DNA of 64,000 nt from the NCBI RefSeq assembly GCF_000720185.1, contig NZ_JOIY01000018.1, positions 62,001 through 126,000 of the forward strand. Reading direction: 5' to 3'. The stretch is from Streptomyces sp. NRRL S-340 (GTDB taxonomy: Bacteria > Actinomycetota > Actinomycetes > Streptomycetales > Streptomycetaceae). The notes beneath the pieces are model-generated. The model was not told where the DNA came from. It saw only the letters and a program-made list of their open reading frames with translations, and made no database searches. Below are positions 43,370 to 51,959 of this stretch, piece after piece. The position numbers and the translations under genes are program-made. Positions within the stretch are counted from its first letter, which is position 1. Each line of letters opens with the position of its first letter.

Positions 43370-43430
43370 ATGGAGGGATCGGGAGCGGGGCGCCGACCGG
43401 CCGCGCCGCGGCCAGGAGAGGGGGTTCGCC

Positions 43431-44744
43431 GTGCGCCGTCCGACGGGCAGCACCTGGCGCCGCGGCGCCGCGGTCACGGTGACCGCGGTCTGCCTGGCCT
43501 ACGCGCCGGTCGCGGCGACCGGGCTGTGGCCCTACGCCCGTCCCGGTGCCCCAGCGTTCGGCGAGTGGCTGCTGTCGCACGCCGTCTCACCGCGTTACGT
43601 GGCCGACGCCGTGGCCACCAGGACCGGGCCCTACCGGCACGGTCTGCTGCCGCTGGTCGTGCACACGGTGCTCGGCGGTGCGCTCATGCTCCTCGGCCCC
43701 GCCCAGTTGCTGACGGCGGCACGGCGGCGCGTACGCCTGCACCGGGCGCTCGGAGCGGCCTTCGCCGTCACGGTGTACGCCTCGATGGCGGGTGCCGGAC
43801 TGTACCTCGCGCGCACCGCTCCCGAGGACGCCTTCAGCGGGGCGGCGTTCTGGATCGTGCTGGCCACCCTCCTGGCCGGCACCGTGATGAGCGTGACCTG
43901 CGGCATCCTGGCCGCCGCCAGAGGCCGTCCCGACCTGCACCAGCGGTGGATGCTGCTGTGCTGCGCCTTCCTGCTGACCGCACCCCTGCTGCGGCTGGAA
44001 TGGGGCGCCCTGCCGTGGCTGCTGCCGGGACTGTCCCTGGCCGAGATCAACCAGGTGGCGATCCTCCACCTGGGGTCTGTGGCCGTCCTCGGCGCGCTCG
44101 TCGCCTCGCGCGGCCTGGACCGGCGCAGGAGGCTGCCCGGCCTGTCCGGCACCTGGGCGCCGCTTCCGGTGCTGGCCACGGCCCACCTGGCCGGGGCCGC
44201 GGCGCTGGCCTGGATCGTCCACTCCGGCCTGGCCCGGGGGACGGGTGGACGGCGGCTGTCGGCGGCCTACCTCGTGCCCTACGCCCTCTCCTACGCCGTC
44301 ATGGCCGTCTGCGGGCGGCGCGCGGCGCGTCAGGGGCGTACCTGGGCCGGCGAGGAGTGGCGCCTGCACCTGACGGCGCTGTGTCTGGCACCGGTGCTGA
44401 CGGCCGGCGCGGCGCCGGTCTTCGAGCGGGCCATGGGCCTGGACGGGCGCACCGCGCTGTCCGCCGCCGTCGCCATCGGGTGCGGAGTCCTCGCCACCGC
44501 GGCGACCTGGGTGGTGAGCCTGCGCGTCCTGCGGGCCGGGCGGCCGGCGCCGGAACGCCGGCCGTCGGCCAGGTCCTCGTCGCCCACGCCTTCCGGCTCT
44601 TCCACGTCTTCCACGTCTTCCGCGGGTGCGGAGGAAACCCAGAGGAGTGCTGATGAAACTCTCCCGTATCGACCGGTCCGTCACCAAGCTCCTGGAGAGG
44701 CGGAAGCTCTTCCTCAAGCAGGAACGGGACGACGACCTCGGTGA
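43431..44744 (+). CDS. DUF2306 multi-pass membrane protein
   Basis: 437 residues with about ten hydrophobic segments. The DUF2306 part lies between about residues 70 and 210 (LGPAQLL, RVRLHRALG, LHQRWMLLCCAFL, HRxxG-type heme-like histidines). The function of the family is unknown. The last 55 residues are Ser/Thr/Arg-rich and run 92 bp into the next gene in another frame, an unusually long overlap. A natural end may be lost. GTG at 43431. Confidence 0.8.
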   Translation: MRRPTGSTWRRGAAVTVTAVCLAYAPVAATGLWPYARPGAPAFGEWLLSHAVSPRYVADAVATRTGPYRHGLLPLVVHTVLGGALMLLGPAQLLTAARRRVRLHRALGAAFAVTVYASMAGAGLYLARTAPEDAFSGAAFWIVLATLLAGTVMSVTCGILAAARGRPDLHQRWMLLCCAFLLTAPLLRLEWGALPWLLPGLSLAEINQVAILHLGSVAVLGALVASRGLDRRRRLPGLSGTWAPLPVLATAHLAGAAALAWIVHSGLARGTGGRRLSAAYLVPYALSYAVMAVCGRRAARQGRTWAGEEWRLHLTALCLAPVLTAGAAPVFERAMGLDGRTALSAAVAIGCGVLATAATWVVSLRVLRAGRPAPERRPSARSSSPTPSGSSTSSTSSAGAEETQRSADETLPYRPVRHQAPGEAEALPQAGTGRRPR

Positions 44745-45198
44745 GGTGGTGTACGTCTGCGTGGACGACGGCGAACCGGGTGGTTTCCCGGTGGGCCACG
44801 TCATGCCGGTGGCCGGAGGACGGGCGTGGCTCGCGTTCGCCCGGGTGCGCCCCCACCACCCCTTCGGCACCGACCAGGTGGCCGCCGGGCTGCCGAGCGT
44901 CGAGGACGCCCTGCGTGCGGTCCTCGACCACGCCCACTACGGGGACATCATGGCCTCCCTGGCTGAGGAGTCCGGCTCCACCACGACGTACACCGCCGAC
45001 GTGGACGTCGAACAGGCCGTCTGGCTCGCCGCGCTGGACGAACCGGAGGGCATGACCCACCTCGGCAGGGGACGGGTCCGGTTCACCGGATCCGCCGTGG
45101 CCTACCTGCGCAGCCTTCCGGAACACCTCGACTGCCACATCGACCACAAGGACCGGCTCTGGCTGGCGGGCGACGCGTACCCGCTGAAACGGGAGTGA
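44653..45198 (+). CDS. conserved hypothetical protein
   Basis: 181 residues, soluble, acidic. It begins MKLSRIDRSVTKLLERRKLF and has a mixed alpha/beta pattern without a motif I recognise. An AGAGGAG ribosome site with 5-nt spacing supports the ATG at 44653. It overlaps the DUF2306 frame by 92 bp and is followed 29 bp on by the dedA-like gene. No function can be assigned. Confidence 0.7.
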   Translation: MKLSRIDRSVTKLLERRKLFLKQERDDDLGEVVYVCVDDGEPGGFPVGHVMPVAGGRAWLAFARVRPHHPFGTDQVAAGLPSVEDALRAVLDHAHYGDIMASLAEESGSTTTYTADVDVEQAVWLAALDEPEGMTHLGRGRVRFTGSAVAYLRSLPEHLDCHIDHKDRLWLAGDAYPLKRE

Positions 45199-45227
45199 CA
45201 GCCCGTCGGGGACGTACGGTGGGGTCC

Positions 45228-45860
45228 ATGGCTCCTCCGCTTCCGGGTCCGCTGGAGCACCTGGCACCGCTGCTCAGCCACTACGGCTACCTGGCCGTCG
45301 GGGGCGTCGTCCTCGTGGAGGACTTCGGGATCCCCGCGCCGGGCGAGACGATGCTCATCGCGGCGGGCGTGTATGCCGGGGCGGGGGAGCTGAACGTGGT
45401 GGCCGTGGGCCTCATCGCCTTCGCCGCCGCGGTCGTCGGTGACAACATCGGCTACCTGATCGGCCACTTCGGGGGCCGCGCCTTCGTGCACCGCTGGGGC
45501 AAGTACATCTTCCTGACGCCGCAGCGGTTCGCGACGGCCGAGCGGTTCTTCACCCGCCACGGCGGAAAGATCGTCACGGTGGCACGCTTCATCGAGGGGC
45601 TGCGGCAGGCCAACGGCATCATCGCGGGCACCACCGGGATGCACTGGCTGCGCTTCCTCGCCTTCAACGCCCTGGGCGCGGCCCTGTGGGTGGGGCTGTG
45701 GGTCTCCCTCGCCTACTTCGCGGGGACCCACATCAACGCCGTCTACGACACGATCAAGCGGTACGAGGTCTACGTCCTCGTGGCACTCGCCGTCCTCGTC
45801 GCCGCCTTCGTCGTCCGGCACCTGGTGCGGCGCCGCCGGCAGCGGCGGGAGGAGCAGTGA
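45228..45860 (+). CDS. DedA-family membrane protein
   Basis: 210 residues. The DedA/SNARE-associated (VTT) domain is clear: EDFGIPAPGETMLIAAG, GDNIGYLIGHFGGRA, ARFIEGLRQANGIIAGTTGM with the conserved R and P/G elements. Members are phospholipid flippase/transporter-like inner-membrane proteins. A Lys/Arg-rich C-terminus ends the protein. ATG at 45228; TACGGT (45215-45220) 7 nt upstream suggests a separate leaderless transcript. A GTG at 45195 overlapping the previous stop is the alternative. Confidence 0.88.
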   Translation: MAPPLPGPLEHLAPLLSHYGYLAVGGVVLVEDFGIPAPGETMLIAAGVYAGAGELNVVAVGLIAFAAAVVGDNIGYLIGHFGGRAFVHRWGKYIFLTPQRFATAERFFTRHGGKIVTVARFIEGLRQANGIIAGTTGMHWLRFLAFNALGAALWVGLWVSLAYFAGTHINAVYDTIKRYEVYVLVALAVLVAAFVVRHLVRRRRQRREEQ

Positions 45861-45933
45861 GCGCCCGCGCCGCCCGGTGCGCCGGGGCAGGGGGGCGCCG
45901 CGCCGGGCGGCCTGCCCTCCGTACGATGGGCCC

Positions 45934-46470
45934 ATGACGTCCGGCGCCCGCACCCGCTCACCCGAGCACCGTGCCCGCCGGACGCTGCTCCTCCTGGCCG
46001 TGCTGGCCGGGATCCTGGCGATGCACGGGCTGGCGCCGGGCGGGATGTCCGCGCCGGGCGGCCACGGCGGGACGTCCCTGCCGGGGCACCACGGGGCGAT
46101 GTCCGCAACGGGGCACCGCGGTGGGATGCCCGCGACGGGGGACCACGGCGGGGCGGCCGCGACGGTGAGCCGCGGCGAGACGTCCGGGCCGGGGGAGCAC
46201 GGCGTGAGCGCGACGACCGTGATCGCGGACCCCGGCGGCGACGCCTGCCGGCATGCGTCCGGCGCCGACGCCGGCGGCGGCACGACCGTGCACCACGCGG
46301 ACGCCACCTGCGCGGCCGCCGGTACGGCCACGGGGTACGCGCCGCCCGCGCTGCTGCCCGCGCCGGTCCCCGCCGCCGCGCCGCCCCCGGCCCGCACCGC
46401 CCTGGCCGGCCGGACCGTCGAGGGCCGGGCCCCGCCCGACCTGGCCGAGTTGCAGCTCCTGCGGATCTAG
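45934..46470 (+). CDS. His/Met/Gly-rich exported protein (DUF6153-like)
   Basis: 178 residues. One N-terminal hydrophobic segment (LLLLAVLAGILAMHGLA) is followed by degenerate repeats with G-M, G-H-H and G-H-G (about residues 28-75). A Cys/His-bearing middle (DACRHASG, HHADATCAAAG) and an Ala/Pro-rich end complete it. Such small proteins (DUF6153 in streptomycetes, as I recall) often neighbour DUF305 and copper genes. The His/Met repeats suggest metal binding in the extracytoplasmic space. TACGAT (45922-45927) 6 nt before the ATG suggests a leaderless start. Confidence 0.65.
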   Translation: MTSGARTRSPEHRARRTLLLLAVLAGILAMHGLAPGGMSAPGGHGGTSLPGHHGAMSATGHRGGMPATGDHGGAAATVSRGETSGPGEHGVSATTVIADPGGDACRHASGADAGGGTTVHHADATCAAAGTATGYAPPALLPAPVPAAAPPPARTALAGRTVEGRAPPDLAELQLLRI

Positions 46471-46581
46471 AGGCACCCGCGCGGCATCCCGCTCGCTTCG
46501 GGGTGGCGTGCTCCGGTCCCGCACCTGATCCGTCGTTCCCGCGCGCCCGCGCGCGGGTGTTCTCCAAGGAGCTGTACGTCC

Positions 46582-47292
46582 ATGGCGACTCGCCTGACGA
46601 CCCACCGATTCCGTCTCCGTTCCCGGCGCACCGCCGCCGCGGCCGCGGCCGTGACCGCCGCCCTGGTGCTGGCCGCCTGCGGCGGCGGCAGCGGCACCTC
46701 CGCACCGGCCCACTCCGCCCCCGTGAACGGTTCCACCGCCCACCCGTCCGCCGCCCCCTCGGCGGGCAGGGGCGGCCACAACGCGCAGGACGTGACGTTC
46801 GCGCAGGAGATGATCCCGCACCACAGGCAGGCGGTGGCCATGGCCGCCCTCGTGCCGACGCGCGCCGCGTCACAGCAGGTCAAGGACCTCGCCACGAGGA
46901 TCAGGAAGGCCCAGGACCCGGAGATCGCGGCCATGACCGGCTGGCTCAAGGCCTGGGGTGCGACCGTCCCCAGCGCCGACGCCGGCGCCACGGGCATGAC
47001 CGGCATGCCCGGCATGGACCACTCGGGCTCGGCGGCGTCCGGGCACTCCGCCTCTCCGATGCCCGGGATGATGTCGGACGCCGGCATGAGCGAGCTGGCG
47101 AAGCTCTCCGGGAAGGCCTTCGACCGCGCGTTCCTGCGGATGATGGTCGACCACCACGCGGGTGCCGTCGCCATGGCGCGCACGGAGCGGGACAAGGGCG
47201 CCGACAGCGCGGCCACCGCACTGGCGGAGTCGGTCATCACCTCCCAGTCGGCGGAGATCGCCGAGATGCGCAAGGCGCTCGCCGGGCGGTAG
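46582..47292 (+). CDS. DUF305 lipoprotein
   Basis: 236 residues with a lipoprotein signal (lipobox LAAC, Cys about residue 33). The DUF305 domain shows FAQEMIPHHRQAVAMA and a second FLRMMVDHHAGAVAMA, the repeated four-helix His/Met motif. Between them is a Met/His-rich linker (GMTGMPGMDHSG, PMPGMMSDAGM). DUF305 proteins are repeatedly found with copper resistance genes. AAGGAG precedes the ATG. A terminator hairpin follows at 47305. Confidence 0.88.
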   Translation: MATRLTTHRFRLRSRRTAAAAAAVTAALVLAACGGGSGTSAPAHSAPVNGSTAHPSAAPSAGRGGHNAQDVTFAQEMIPHHRQAVAMAALVPTRAASQQVKDLATRIRKAQDPEIAAMTGWLKAWGATVPSADAGATGMTGMPGMDHSGSAASGHSASPMPGMMSDAGMSELAKLSGKAFDRAFLRMMVDHHAGAVAMARTERDKGADSAATALAESVITSQSAEIAEMRKALAGR

Positions 47293-47304
47293 GCCCCTGA
47301 CTCC

Positions 47305-47340
47305 TCCGGGACGGCGGCTGTCCGCACCCGCCGTCCCGGA
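47305..47340 (+). terminator. terminator hairpin after DUF305 gene
   Basis: TCCGGGACGGCGG (47305-47317) and CCGCCGTCCCGGA (47328-47340) form a perfect 13-bp stem with a 10-nt loop, 12 bp after the stop codon. It separates the DUF305 gene from the operator-controlled DUF4396 gene. Confidence 0.78.
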
Positions 47341-47370
47341 GGACGCCGCACACGCGGCCAAGGGTTCGGA

Positions 47371-47390
47371 ATACCCCCGGGGGGTATGAT
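47371..47390 (+). promoter_or_regulatory. CsoR-like copper operator over the DUF4396 promoter
   Basis: ATACCCCCGGGGGGTAT (47371-47387) is a palindrome of the type bound by the copper repressor CsoR in actinobacteria (ATACCCC...GGGGTAT). It overlaps TATGAT (47385-47390), a good -10, so Cu(I) would be expected to relieve repression. No csoR gene is in the window. Confidence 0.7.
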
Positions 47391-47429
47391 GTTGTCTCCT
47401 CCCGTAGCCGCATCGACAGGGGAGCGAAG

Positions 47430-47984
47430 ATGGCACACCACGAGCACCACGGTCCCGGCCACGACGGACAGCACGGGCAGCACGCACAGCACGACGGGCA
47501 CCACGCTCATGACGGGCATGCCGGGCACCATCACCCGGCCTCCCTCGGGGCCACCTCCTGGCGCATGGCCGCGCAGGCCACGCTGCACTGCCTCACCGGC
47601 TGTGCGATCGGCGAGGTGCTCGGCATGGTCGTCGGGACGGCCGCCGGACTGCACAACGGCGCCACCGTCGCCGTCTCCGTCGCGCTGGCCTTCGTCTTCG
47701 GCTACGCGCTGACCATGCGCGGTGTCCTGCGGGCCGGTCTGCCCGTACGGCGGGCGCTCAAGGTGGCGCTGGCCGCCGACACCGTGTCCATCGCGGTCAT
47801 GGAGCTGATCGACAACACCGTCATGGTCGGCGTGCCCGGCGCCATGGACGCCGGTCTGGCCGACGCGCTCTTCTGGATCTCCCTGGTCCTCTCCCTGGTC
47901 CTCGCCTTCCTGCTGACCACCCCCGTGAACCGGTGGATGATCGGCCGGGGCAAGGGCCACGCCGTGGTGCACGCGTACCACTGA
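47430..47984 (+). CDS. DUF4396 membrane protein with His-rich N-terminus
   Basis: 184 residues. The first 35 residues contain about a dozen histidines in HHxxH-type runs (HHEHHGPGHDG, HDGHHAHDGHAGHHH), then four hydrophobic segments of DUF4396 (ATLHCLTGCAIGEVLGM, VALAFVFGYALTMRG, LIDNTVM, FWISLVLSLVLAFLL). CxxxC in HCLTGCAIGE could be a metal site in the membrane. Together with the CsoR-like operator this points to copper handling, transport direction unknown. GGGAGCGAAG precedes the ATG. Confidence 0.8.
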   Translation: MAHHEHHGPGHDGQHGQHAQHDGHHAHDGHAGHHHPASLGATSWRMAAQATLHCLTGCAIGEVLGMVVGTAAGLHNGATVAVSVALAFVFGYALTMRGVLRAGLPVRRALKVALAADTVSIAVMELIDNTVMVGVPGAMDAGLADALFWISLVLSLVLAFLLTTPVNRWMIGRGKGHAVVHAYH

Positions 47985-48028
47985 CCCCCGCCCGGGGCGC
48001 GTGCCGGACGGCCGCGTCCCGGGGCACG

Positions 48029-48337
48029 TCAGGGATGGCGCCGGTCGTCCGGACGCGTCGTCCCGCTCGCCGGGCCGGTGTCGGTCCGGCCGCCGTAGCG
48101 CGCGACGCGGTGGTTGTGCCGGTGGTGGGTGGCCGCGCCGGCCATCAGGGACAGGCCGAGGCAGAAGAGCAGGGCGAGCGCGAGTCCGGTGCTGAAGATC
48201 GCGAGGGTGTTCATCGTGACGATGTCGTTGCCGAGTATCGACACCGTGTACCGGGGGCCGCCCGACATGTTGCCGGCGATGGCCAGACCGGTGAAGGCGC
48301 CCGTGGCAGCGAGGAGGAGCAGGCCGATGAGCAGCAT
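48029..48337 (-). CDS. small membrane protein with His-rich tail
   Basis: 102 residues with two hydrophobic segments (LLIGLLLLAATGAFTGLAIAG and LAIFSTGLALALLFCLGLSLM) and a cytoplasmic tail HHRHNHR then polar residues. Similar two-span proteins are common in streptomycetes, without known function. ATG at 48337 with GAGGAG 9 nt upstream; the ATG at 48346 abuts that site and is rejected. It is convergent with the DUF4396 gene and divergent from the CBS gene. Confidence 0.75.
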   Translation of the reverse strand: MLLIGLLLLAATGAFTGLAIAGNMSGGPRYTVSILGNDIVTMNTLAIFSTGLALALLFCLGLSLMAGAATHHRHNHRVARYGGRTDTGPASGTTRPDDRRHP

Positions 48338-48553
48338 GGGAGTCATCTCCTCAAGGGAAGTGCCGTCGCCGCTCGGGTACCCGCATCCTCCACCGGCCAA
48401 CGGCCGTGTGTGACGGCCGGAGGTCCCTGGGGAACGGGGGCGGGCCGGGGCCGATGTGCGGTGCGGTGCGCAGGTGCGGCGCGGCATCGGCCGGGTACCC
48501 GGCCGGAGCAGTTGCGGTGAACGGCACCGCAGGATCCGACGAAGGGAGGCGTC

Positions 48554-48973
48554 ATGGCTCAGCACGTACGCGACATCATGACCAGCCGACTGGTGACGGT
48601 GGAGCCGCAGGCATCGGTCACGGCGGTGGCCCAGAAGATGCGGGACGAGGACATCGGGATCGTCCTGGTCACCGAGGGCGACGAACTGCGCGGCCTGGTC
48701 AGCGACCGCGACCTGGTGGTCCGCTCGCTGGCGGAGGGCGGCGACCAGGAGCAGAGGACGGTCGCCTCCGCGTGCAGCGGCGACCTCTTCACCGTCGGCC
48801 CCGACGAGGAGGTCGACCACGCGGTGGAGCTGATGCGCGAGCACTCCGTGCGCCGCGTGCCGGTCGTCGACCACGGCCACCCGGTGGGGATCGTGTCCAT
48901 CGGCGACCTGGCCATCGAACGGGACCCGGGCTCCGCGCTCGGGGACATCAGCGCGGCACGGCCCAACGACTGA
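48554..48973 (+). CDS. CBS-domain pair protein
   Basis: 139 residues made of two CBS domains (about 5-60 and 70-125; VRDIMTSRLVTVEPQASV, GIVLVTEGDELRGLVSDRDL, RRVPVVDHGHPVGIVSIGDL). Stand-alone CBS pairs bind adenosyl nucleotides or NAD(H) and modulate partners. In streptomycetes they cluster with stress and redox genes. GAAGGGAGG precedes the ATG. Followed by a terminator at 49149. Confidence 0.9.
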   Translation: MAQHVRDIMTSRLVTVEPQASVTAVAQKMRDEDIGIVLVTEGDELRGLVSDRDLVVRSLAEGGDQEQRTVASACSGDLFTVGPDEEVDHAVELMREHSVRRVPVVDHGHPVGIVSIGDLAIERDPGSALGDISAARPND

Positions 48974-49148
48974 GGCCGCTCGTCGCTCGTCCGGCCCGGG
49001 CGCGGGCCCGGCGTGATCCGGGACGAGCCCGGCTCCGAAGGAGAAGCCCCGGTGCCGCGGCACGAGCAGAGCCGCGCCACCGGGCCGCGCCGGCGTCCGG
49101 GGCGGCGACGGCACCTGCGCCGCCACGGCCTCTGGGCCGCGACGACAT

Positions 49149-49179
49149 CTGGGGGCGCCCCCGAGCGGGGCGCCCCCAG
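49149..49179. terminator. 13-bp hairpin between CBS gene and rocD
   Basis: CTGGGGGCGCCCC (49149-49161) and GGGGCGCCCCCAG (49167-49179) are perfect inverted repeats with a 5-nt loop, between the convergent CBS and rocD genes. The rest of the 283-bp gap holds no gene. Its right end carries a short GTCGGTCG/GTCAGTCG repeat at about 49209-49232. Confidence 0.78.
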
Positions 49180-49256
49180 CCGTGTCGGCCGTCCGGCCGT
49201 GTCGTCCGTCAGTCGGTCGGTCAGTCGGTTTCAGCCGGTCCGGCGGTCAGGTGCCG

Positions 49257-50477
49257 TCAGGAAGCGAGCACCTTCTCCAGGGAGCCCAGCGCGGCGCGCA
49301 GTTCGTCCTCGGTGACGGTGAGCGGCGGCGCCAGCCGGATCGTGGAGCCGTGGGTGTCCTTGACGAGGATCCCCTCCCGCATCAGCCGTTCGCTGATCGC
49401 GCGGCCGGTGCCGAGGGCCGGGTCCACGTCGACGCCGGCCCACAGGCCCCGGGAACGGAAGCCCACCACGCCCTTGCCGACCAGCTCGGTGAGGCCGTCG
49501 CGCAGGACCACGCCGAGGTCGGCGGCCCGGCGCTGGAACTCGCCCGTCTCCAGCAGTTCGACCACCGCCGTGCCGACCGCCGCCGCCAGCGGATTGCCGC
49601 CGAACGTCGACCCGTGCTCGCCCGGCCGCAGCACACCGAGCACCTCCCGGCTGCCCACGACCGCCGACACCGGGACGATGCCGCCGCCGAGCGCCTTGCC
49701 GAGCAGGACGACGTCCGGCACCACACCCTCGTCCTCGACGGCGAGCGTGCGTCCCGTGCGGCCCAGACCCGACTGGATCTCGTCGGCGACGAACAGGCAG
49801 CCCGCCCGCCGGGTCAGCTCCCGCACCCCGGCGAGGTAGCCCTCACCCGGCACGATCACCCCCGCCTCGCCCTGGATCGGCTCGATCAGCACGGCGGCCG
49901 TGGTCTCGTCGACCGCCGCCTCCACCGCCGCCAGGTCGTCGTAGGGGACGATCCGGAATCCGGGCGTGAACGGGCCGAAGCCCGACCGTGCCGTCTCGTC
50001 CGTGGAGAAGCCGACGACGGTCGTCGTGCGGCCGTGGAAGTTGCCCGCCGCGACCACGATCGTCGCCCGGTCGGCCGGGACGCCCTTGACCTCGTACGCC
50101 CACTTGCGGGCGACCTTGATGCCGCTCTCCACCGCCTCGGCGCCGGTGTTCATGGGCAGCACCATGTCCTGCCCGGTGAGCGCCGCCAGCCGCTCGGCGA
50201 ACTCGGCGAGCCGGTCGTTGTGGAAGGCCCGGGACGTGAGGGTCAGGCGGTCGAGCTGGTCGCGGGCCGCCTCGATCAGCGCGGGATGGCGGTGGCCGAA
50301 GTTCAGCGCCGAGTAGCCCGCCAGCATGTCGAGGTAGCGGCGGCCCTCGACGTCCTCCACCCAGGCGCCCTCGGCCCGGGAGACGACCACGGGCAGGGGG
50401 TGGTAGTTGTGCGCGAGCACCGGCTCCTCCGCCCGGATCAGCTCGTCGGAGGTGCGGGTGTCTGCGGGTGCGGTCAT
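49257..50477 (-). CDS. rocD: ornithine aminotransferase
   Basis: 406 residues, class-III aminotransferase. MLAGYSALNFGHRHP, NTGAEAVESGIKVARKW, ADEIQSGLGRTG, the PLP lysine in LLGKALGGGIVPVSA, and [14 protein letters not shown] mark ornithine aminotransferase. It converts ornithine and 2-oxoglutarate to glutamate semialdehyde and glutamate. Its ATG overlaps the ddaH stop (ATGA), so translation is coupled. Confidence 0.94.
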   Translation of the reverse strand: MTAPADTRTSDELIRAEEPVLAHNYHPLPVVVSRAEGAWVEDVEGRRYLDMLAGYSALNFGHRHPALIEAARDQLDRLTLTSRAFHNDRLAEFAERLAALTGQDMVLPMNTGAEAVESGIKVARKWAYEVKGVPADRATIVVAAGNFHGRTTTVVGFSTDETARSGFGPFTPGFRIVPYDDLAAVEAAVDETTAAVLIEPIQGEAGVIVPGEGYLAGVRELTRRAGCLFVADEIQSGLGRTGRTLAVEDEGVVPDVVLLGKALGGGIVPVSAVVGSREVLGVLRPGEHGSTFGGNPLAAAVGTAVVELLETGEFQRRAADLGVVLRDGLTELVGKGVVGFRSRGLWAGVDVDPALGTGRAISERLMREGILVKDTHGSTIRLAPPLTVTEDELRAALGSLEKVLAS

Positions 50478-51286
50478 GAGCGGATCTCCTGGGTGCAGCA
50501 CTTGATCCCGCCGCCGGCCTTGTGGAACTCGGACAGGTCGACGGGAACGGGCAGGTAACCGAGGTGCGCGAGGCGGTCGGCGAGGGCGGTCGCGCCGGGG
50601 GAGATGAACACGTGCCGCCCGTCGGAGACGGAGTTGAGGCCGAAGGCCGCGGCGTCCTCCTGGGTGGCGATCACCGCGTCCGGGTACAGCCGGGCCAGGA
50701 CCTCGCGGCTGCCCGGCGAGAACGCCTGCGGATAGTAGGCGATGTTGTCGTCGTCGAGGACGAACAGCGCCGTGTCGAGGTGGTAGAAGTACGGGTCGAC
50801 CAGGGTCAGGCCGATCACCGGCACCCCCAGGAACTCCTGGGCCTCGCGGTGGGCCTCCCGGGTGGTGCGGAAGCCGGTGCCGGCGAGCAGCCAGCGGCCG
50901 GCCGGCACGAAGTCGCCCTCGCCCTCGCACACCGACTCGGGCCGGTACACGTCGAACCCGGCCGACTTGAACCAGGTGTCGTAGGGCACGGATTCAGGGC
51001 GCCGCTCGGGGGCCTTGAAGAGGGAACCGAAGACACGGCCGCCGACGACGACCGCCGCGTTGGCGGCGAAGACCATGTCGGGCAGTCCGGGGACGGGTTC
51101 CACGGTCTCCACGAGGTGACCGTGGGCGCGGTAGGCGTCGGTCAGCGCCTGCCACTGGGCCTGGGCGAGTCCGGTGTCGACGGGTCGGTCCGGGTGCATC
51201 CAGGGGTTGATCGCGTACTGCACGGCGAAGTGTCTGGGTTCGCAGACGAGGAAGCGCCGCCGGCGCGGCACACGGGATCCGGGCAC
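50474..51286 (-). CDS. ddaH: dimethylargininase (N(G),N(G)-dimethylarginine dimethylaminohydrolase)
   Basis: 270 residues of the amidinotransferase/guanidino-modifying fold: CEPRHFAVQYAINPWM, GLPDMVFAANAAVV, CEGEGDFVPAG, the His in YFYHLDTAL, and the nucleophile Cys in GGGIKCCTQE near the C-terminus. It should hydrolyse methylated arginine (or arginine-like guanidines) to citrulline plus amine. A GTG at 51334 is open, but the GTG at 51286 has GGAGG 9 nt upstream and is used. With rocD it forms a catabolic unit under the upstream Lrp regulator. Confidence 0.87.
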   Translation of the reverse strand: MPGSRVPRRRRFLVCEPRHFAVQYAINPWMHPDRPVDTGLAQAQWQALTDAYRAHGHLVETVEPVPGLPDMVFAANAAVVVGGRVFGSLFKAPERRPESVPYDTWFKSAGFDVYRPESVCEGEGDFVPAGRWLLAGTGFRTTREAHREAQEFLGVPVIGLTLVDPYFYHLDTALFVLDDDNIAYYPQAFSPGSREVLARLYPDAVIATQEDAAAFGLNSVSDGRHVFISPGATALADRLAHLGYLPVPVDLSEFHKAGGGIKCCTQEIRS

Positions 51287-51410
51287 AGAGGGGTTCCTCC
51301 GCTTCCTGGGGTGTCGACTGAGGGTTGACACCACGGTAGGAAGCGGCGGATACGACCGACAAGGAACGGAAGCTGCGTGTCGGAGCAGGAATGCTGCGTC
51401 TTGCGTCCCC

Positions 51411-51914
51411 TCAGCGCACGTCTGCTGCGTCTTCGGGGGCGGCCTGGCTGGCCCCCGCCTCCGGGCTGTCCGGCAGCAGATGGGAGAGGACCATGACGCT
51501 GATCGTCTTGCGGATGAACGGCTCGACCCGGATCCGCTCCAGCACCTCCTCGAAGTGCGCCACGTCCCGCGCCCGCACGTGCAGCAGCGCGTCCGCGCCG
51601 CCGGTCACCGTCATCGCCGCCGTGATCTCCGGGTGGTTGCGCACCACCTCGGCCAGCCGCCGGGGCGGTGCCGCGCCCTCGCAGTACACCTCGACGTACG
51701 CCTCGGTGCGCCAGCCCAGCGCCGAGGGCTTCACCGTCGCCGTGAACCCGGTGATCACCCCCGTGTCGCGCAGCCGGTCCACCCGGCGCTTGACGGCCGT
51801 CGCGGACAGCCCGACGGCCGCACCGATCTCCGCGAAACTCGTACGAGCGTTTGCCATCAGAGCGGTGAGGATCTTGCGATCAAGCTCGTCGAACGGCGTG
51901 GGCCTGCTGTTCAT
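51411..51914 (-). CDS. Lrp/AsnC family transcriptional regulator
   Basis: 167 residues: AsnC helix-turn-helix (about 8-60, GLSATAVKRRVDRLRDTGVI) and RAM domain (about 70-145, TGGADALLHVRARD). It is encoded just upstream of ddaH-rocD on the same strand (124-bp gap) and probably regulates them in response to arginine or ornithine (inference). The C-terminal 20 residues are Ala/Glu-rich. The minus-strand TACAGT at 51921-51926, 6 nt before the ATG, suggests a leaderless mRNA. Confidence 0.9.
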   Translation of the reverse strand: MNSRPTPFDELDRKILTALMANARTSFAEIGAAVGLSATAVKRRVDRLRDTGVITGFTATVKPSALGWRTEAYVEVYCEGAAPPRRLAEVVRNHPEITAAMTVTGGADALLHVRARDVAHFEEVLERIRVEPFIRKTISVMVLSHLLPDSPEAGASQAAPEDAADVR

Positions 51915-51959
51915 GCCCGCACTGTATCCAGCGTGGAGGCCCGCGCCCGCCGAGCGTGC

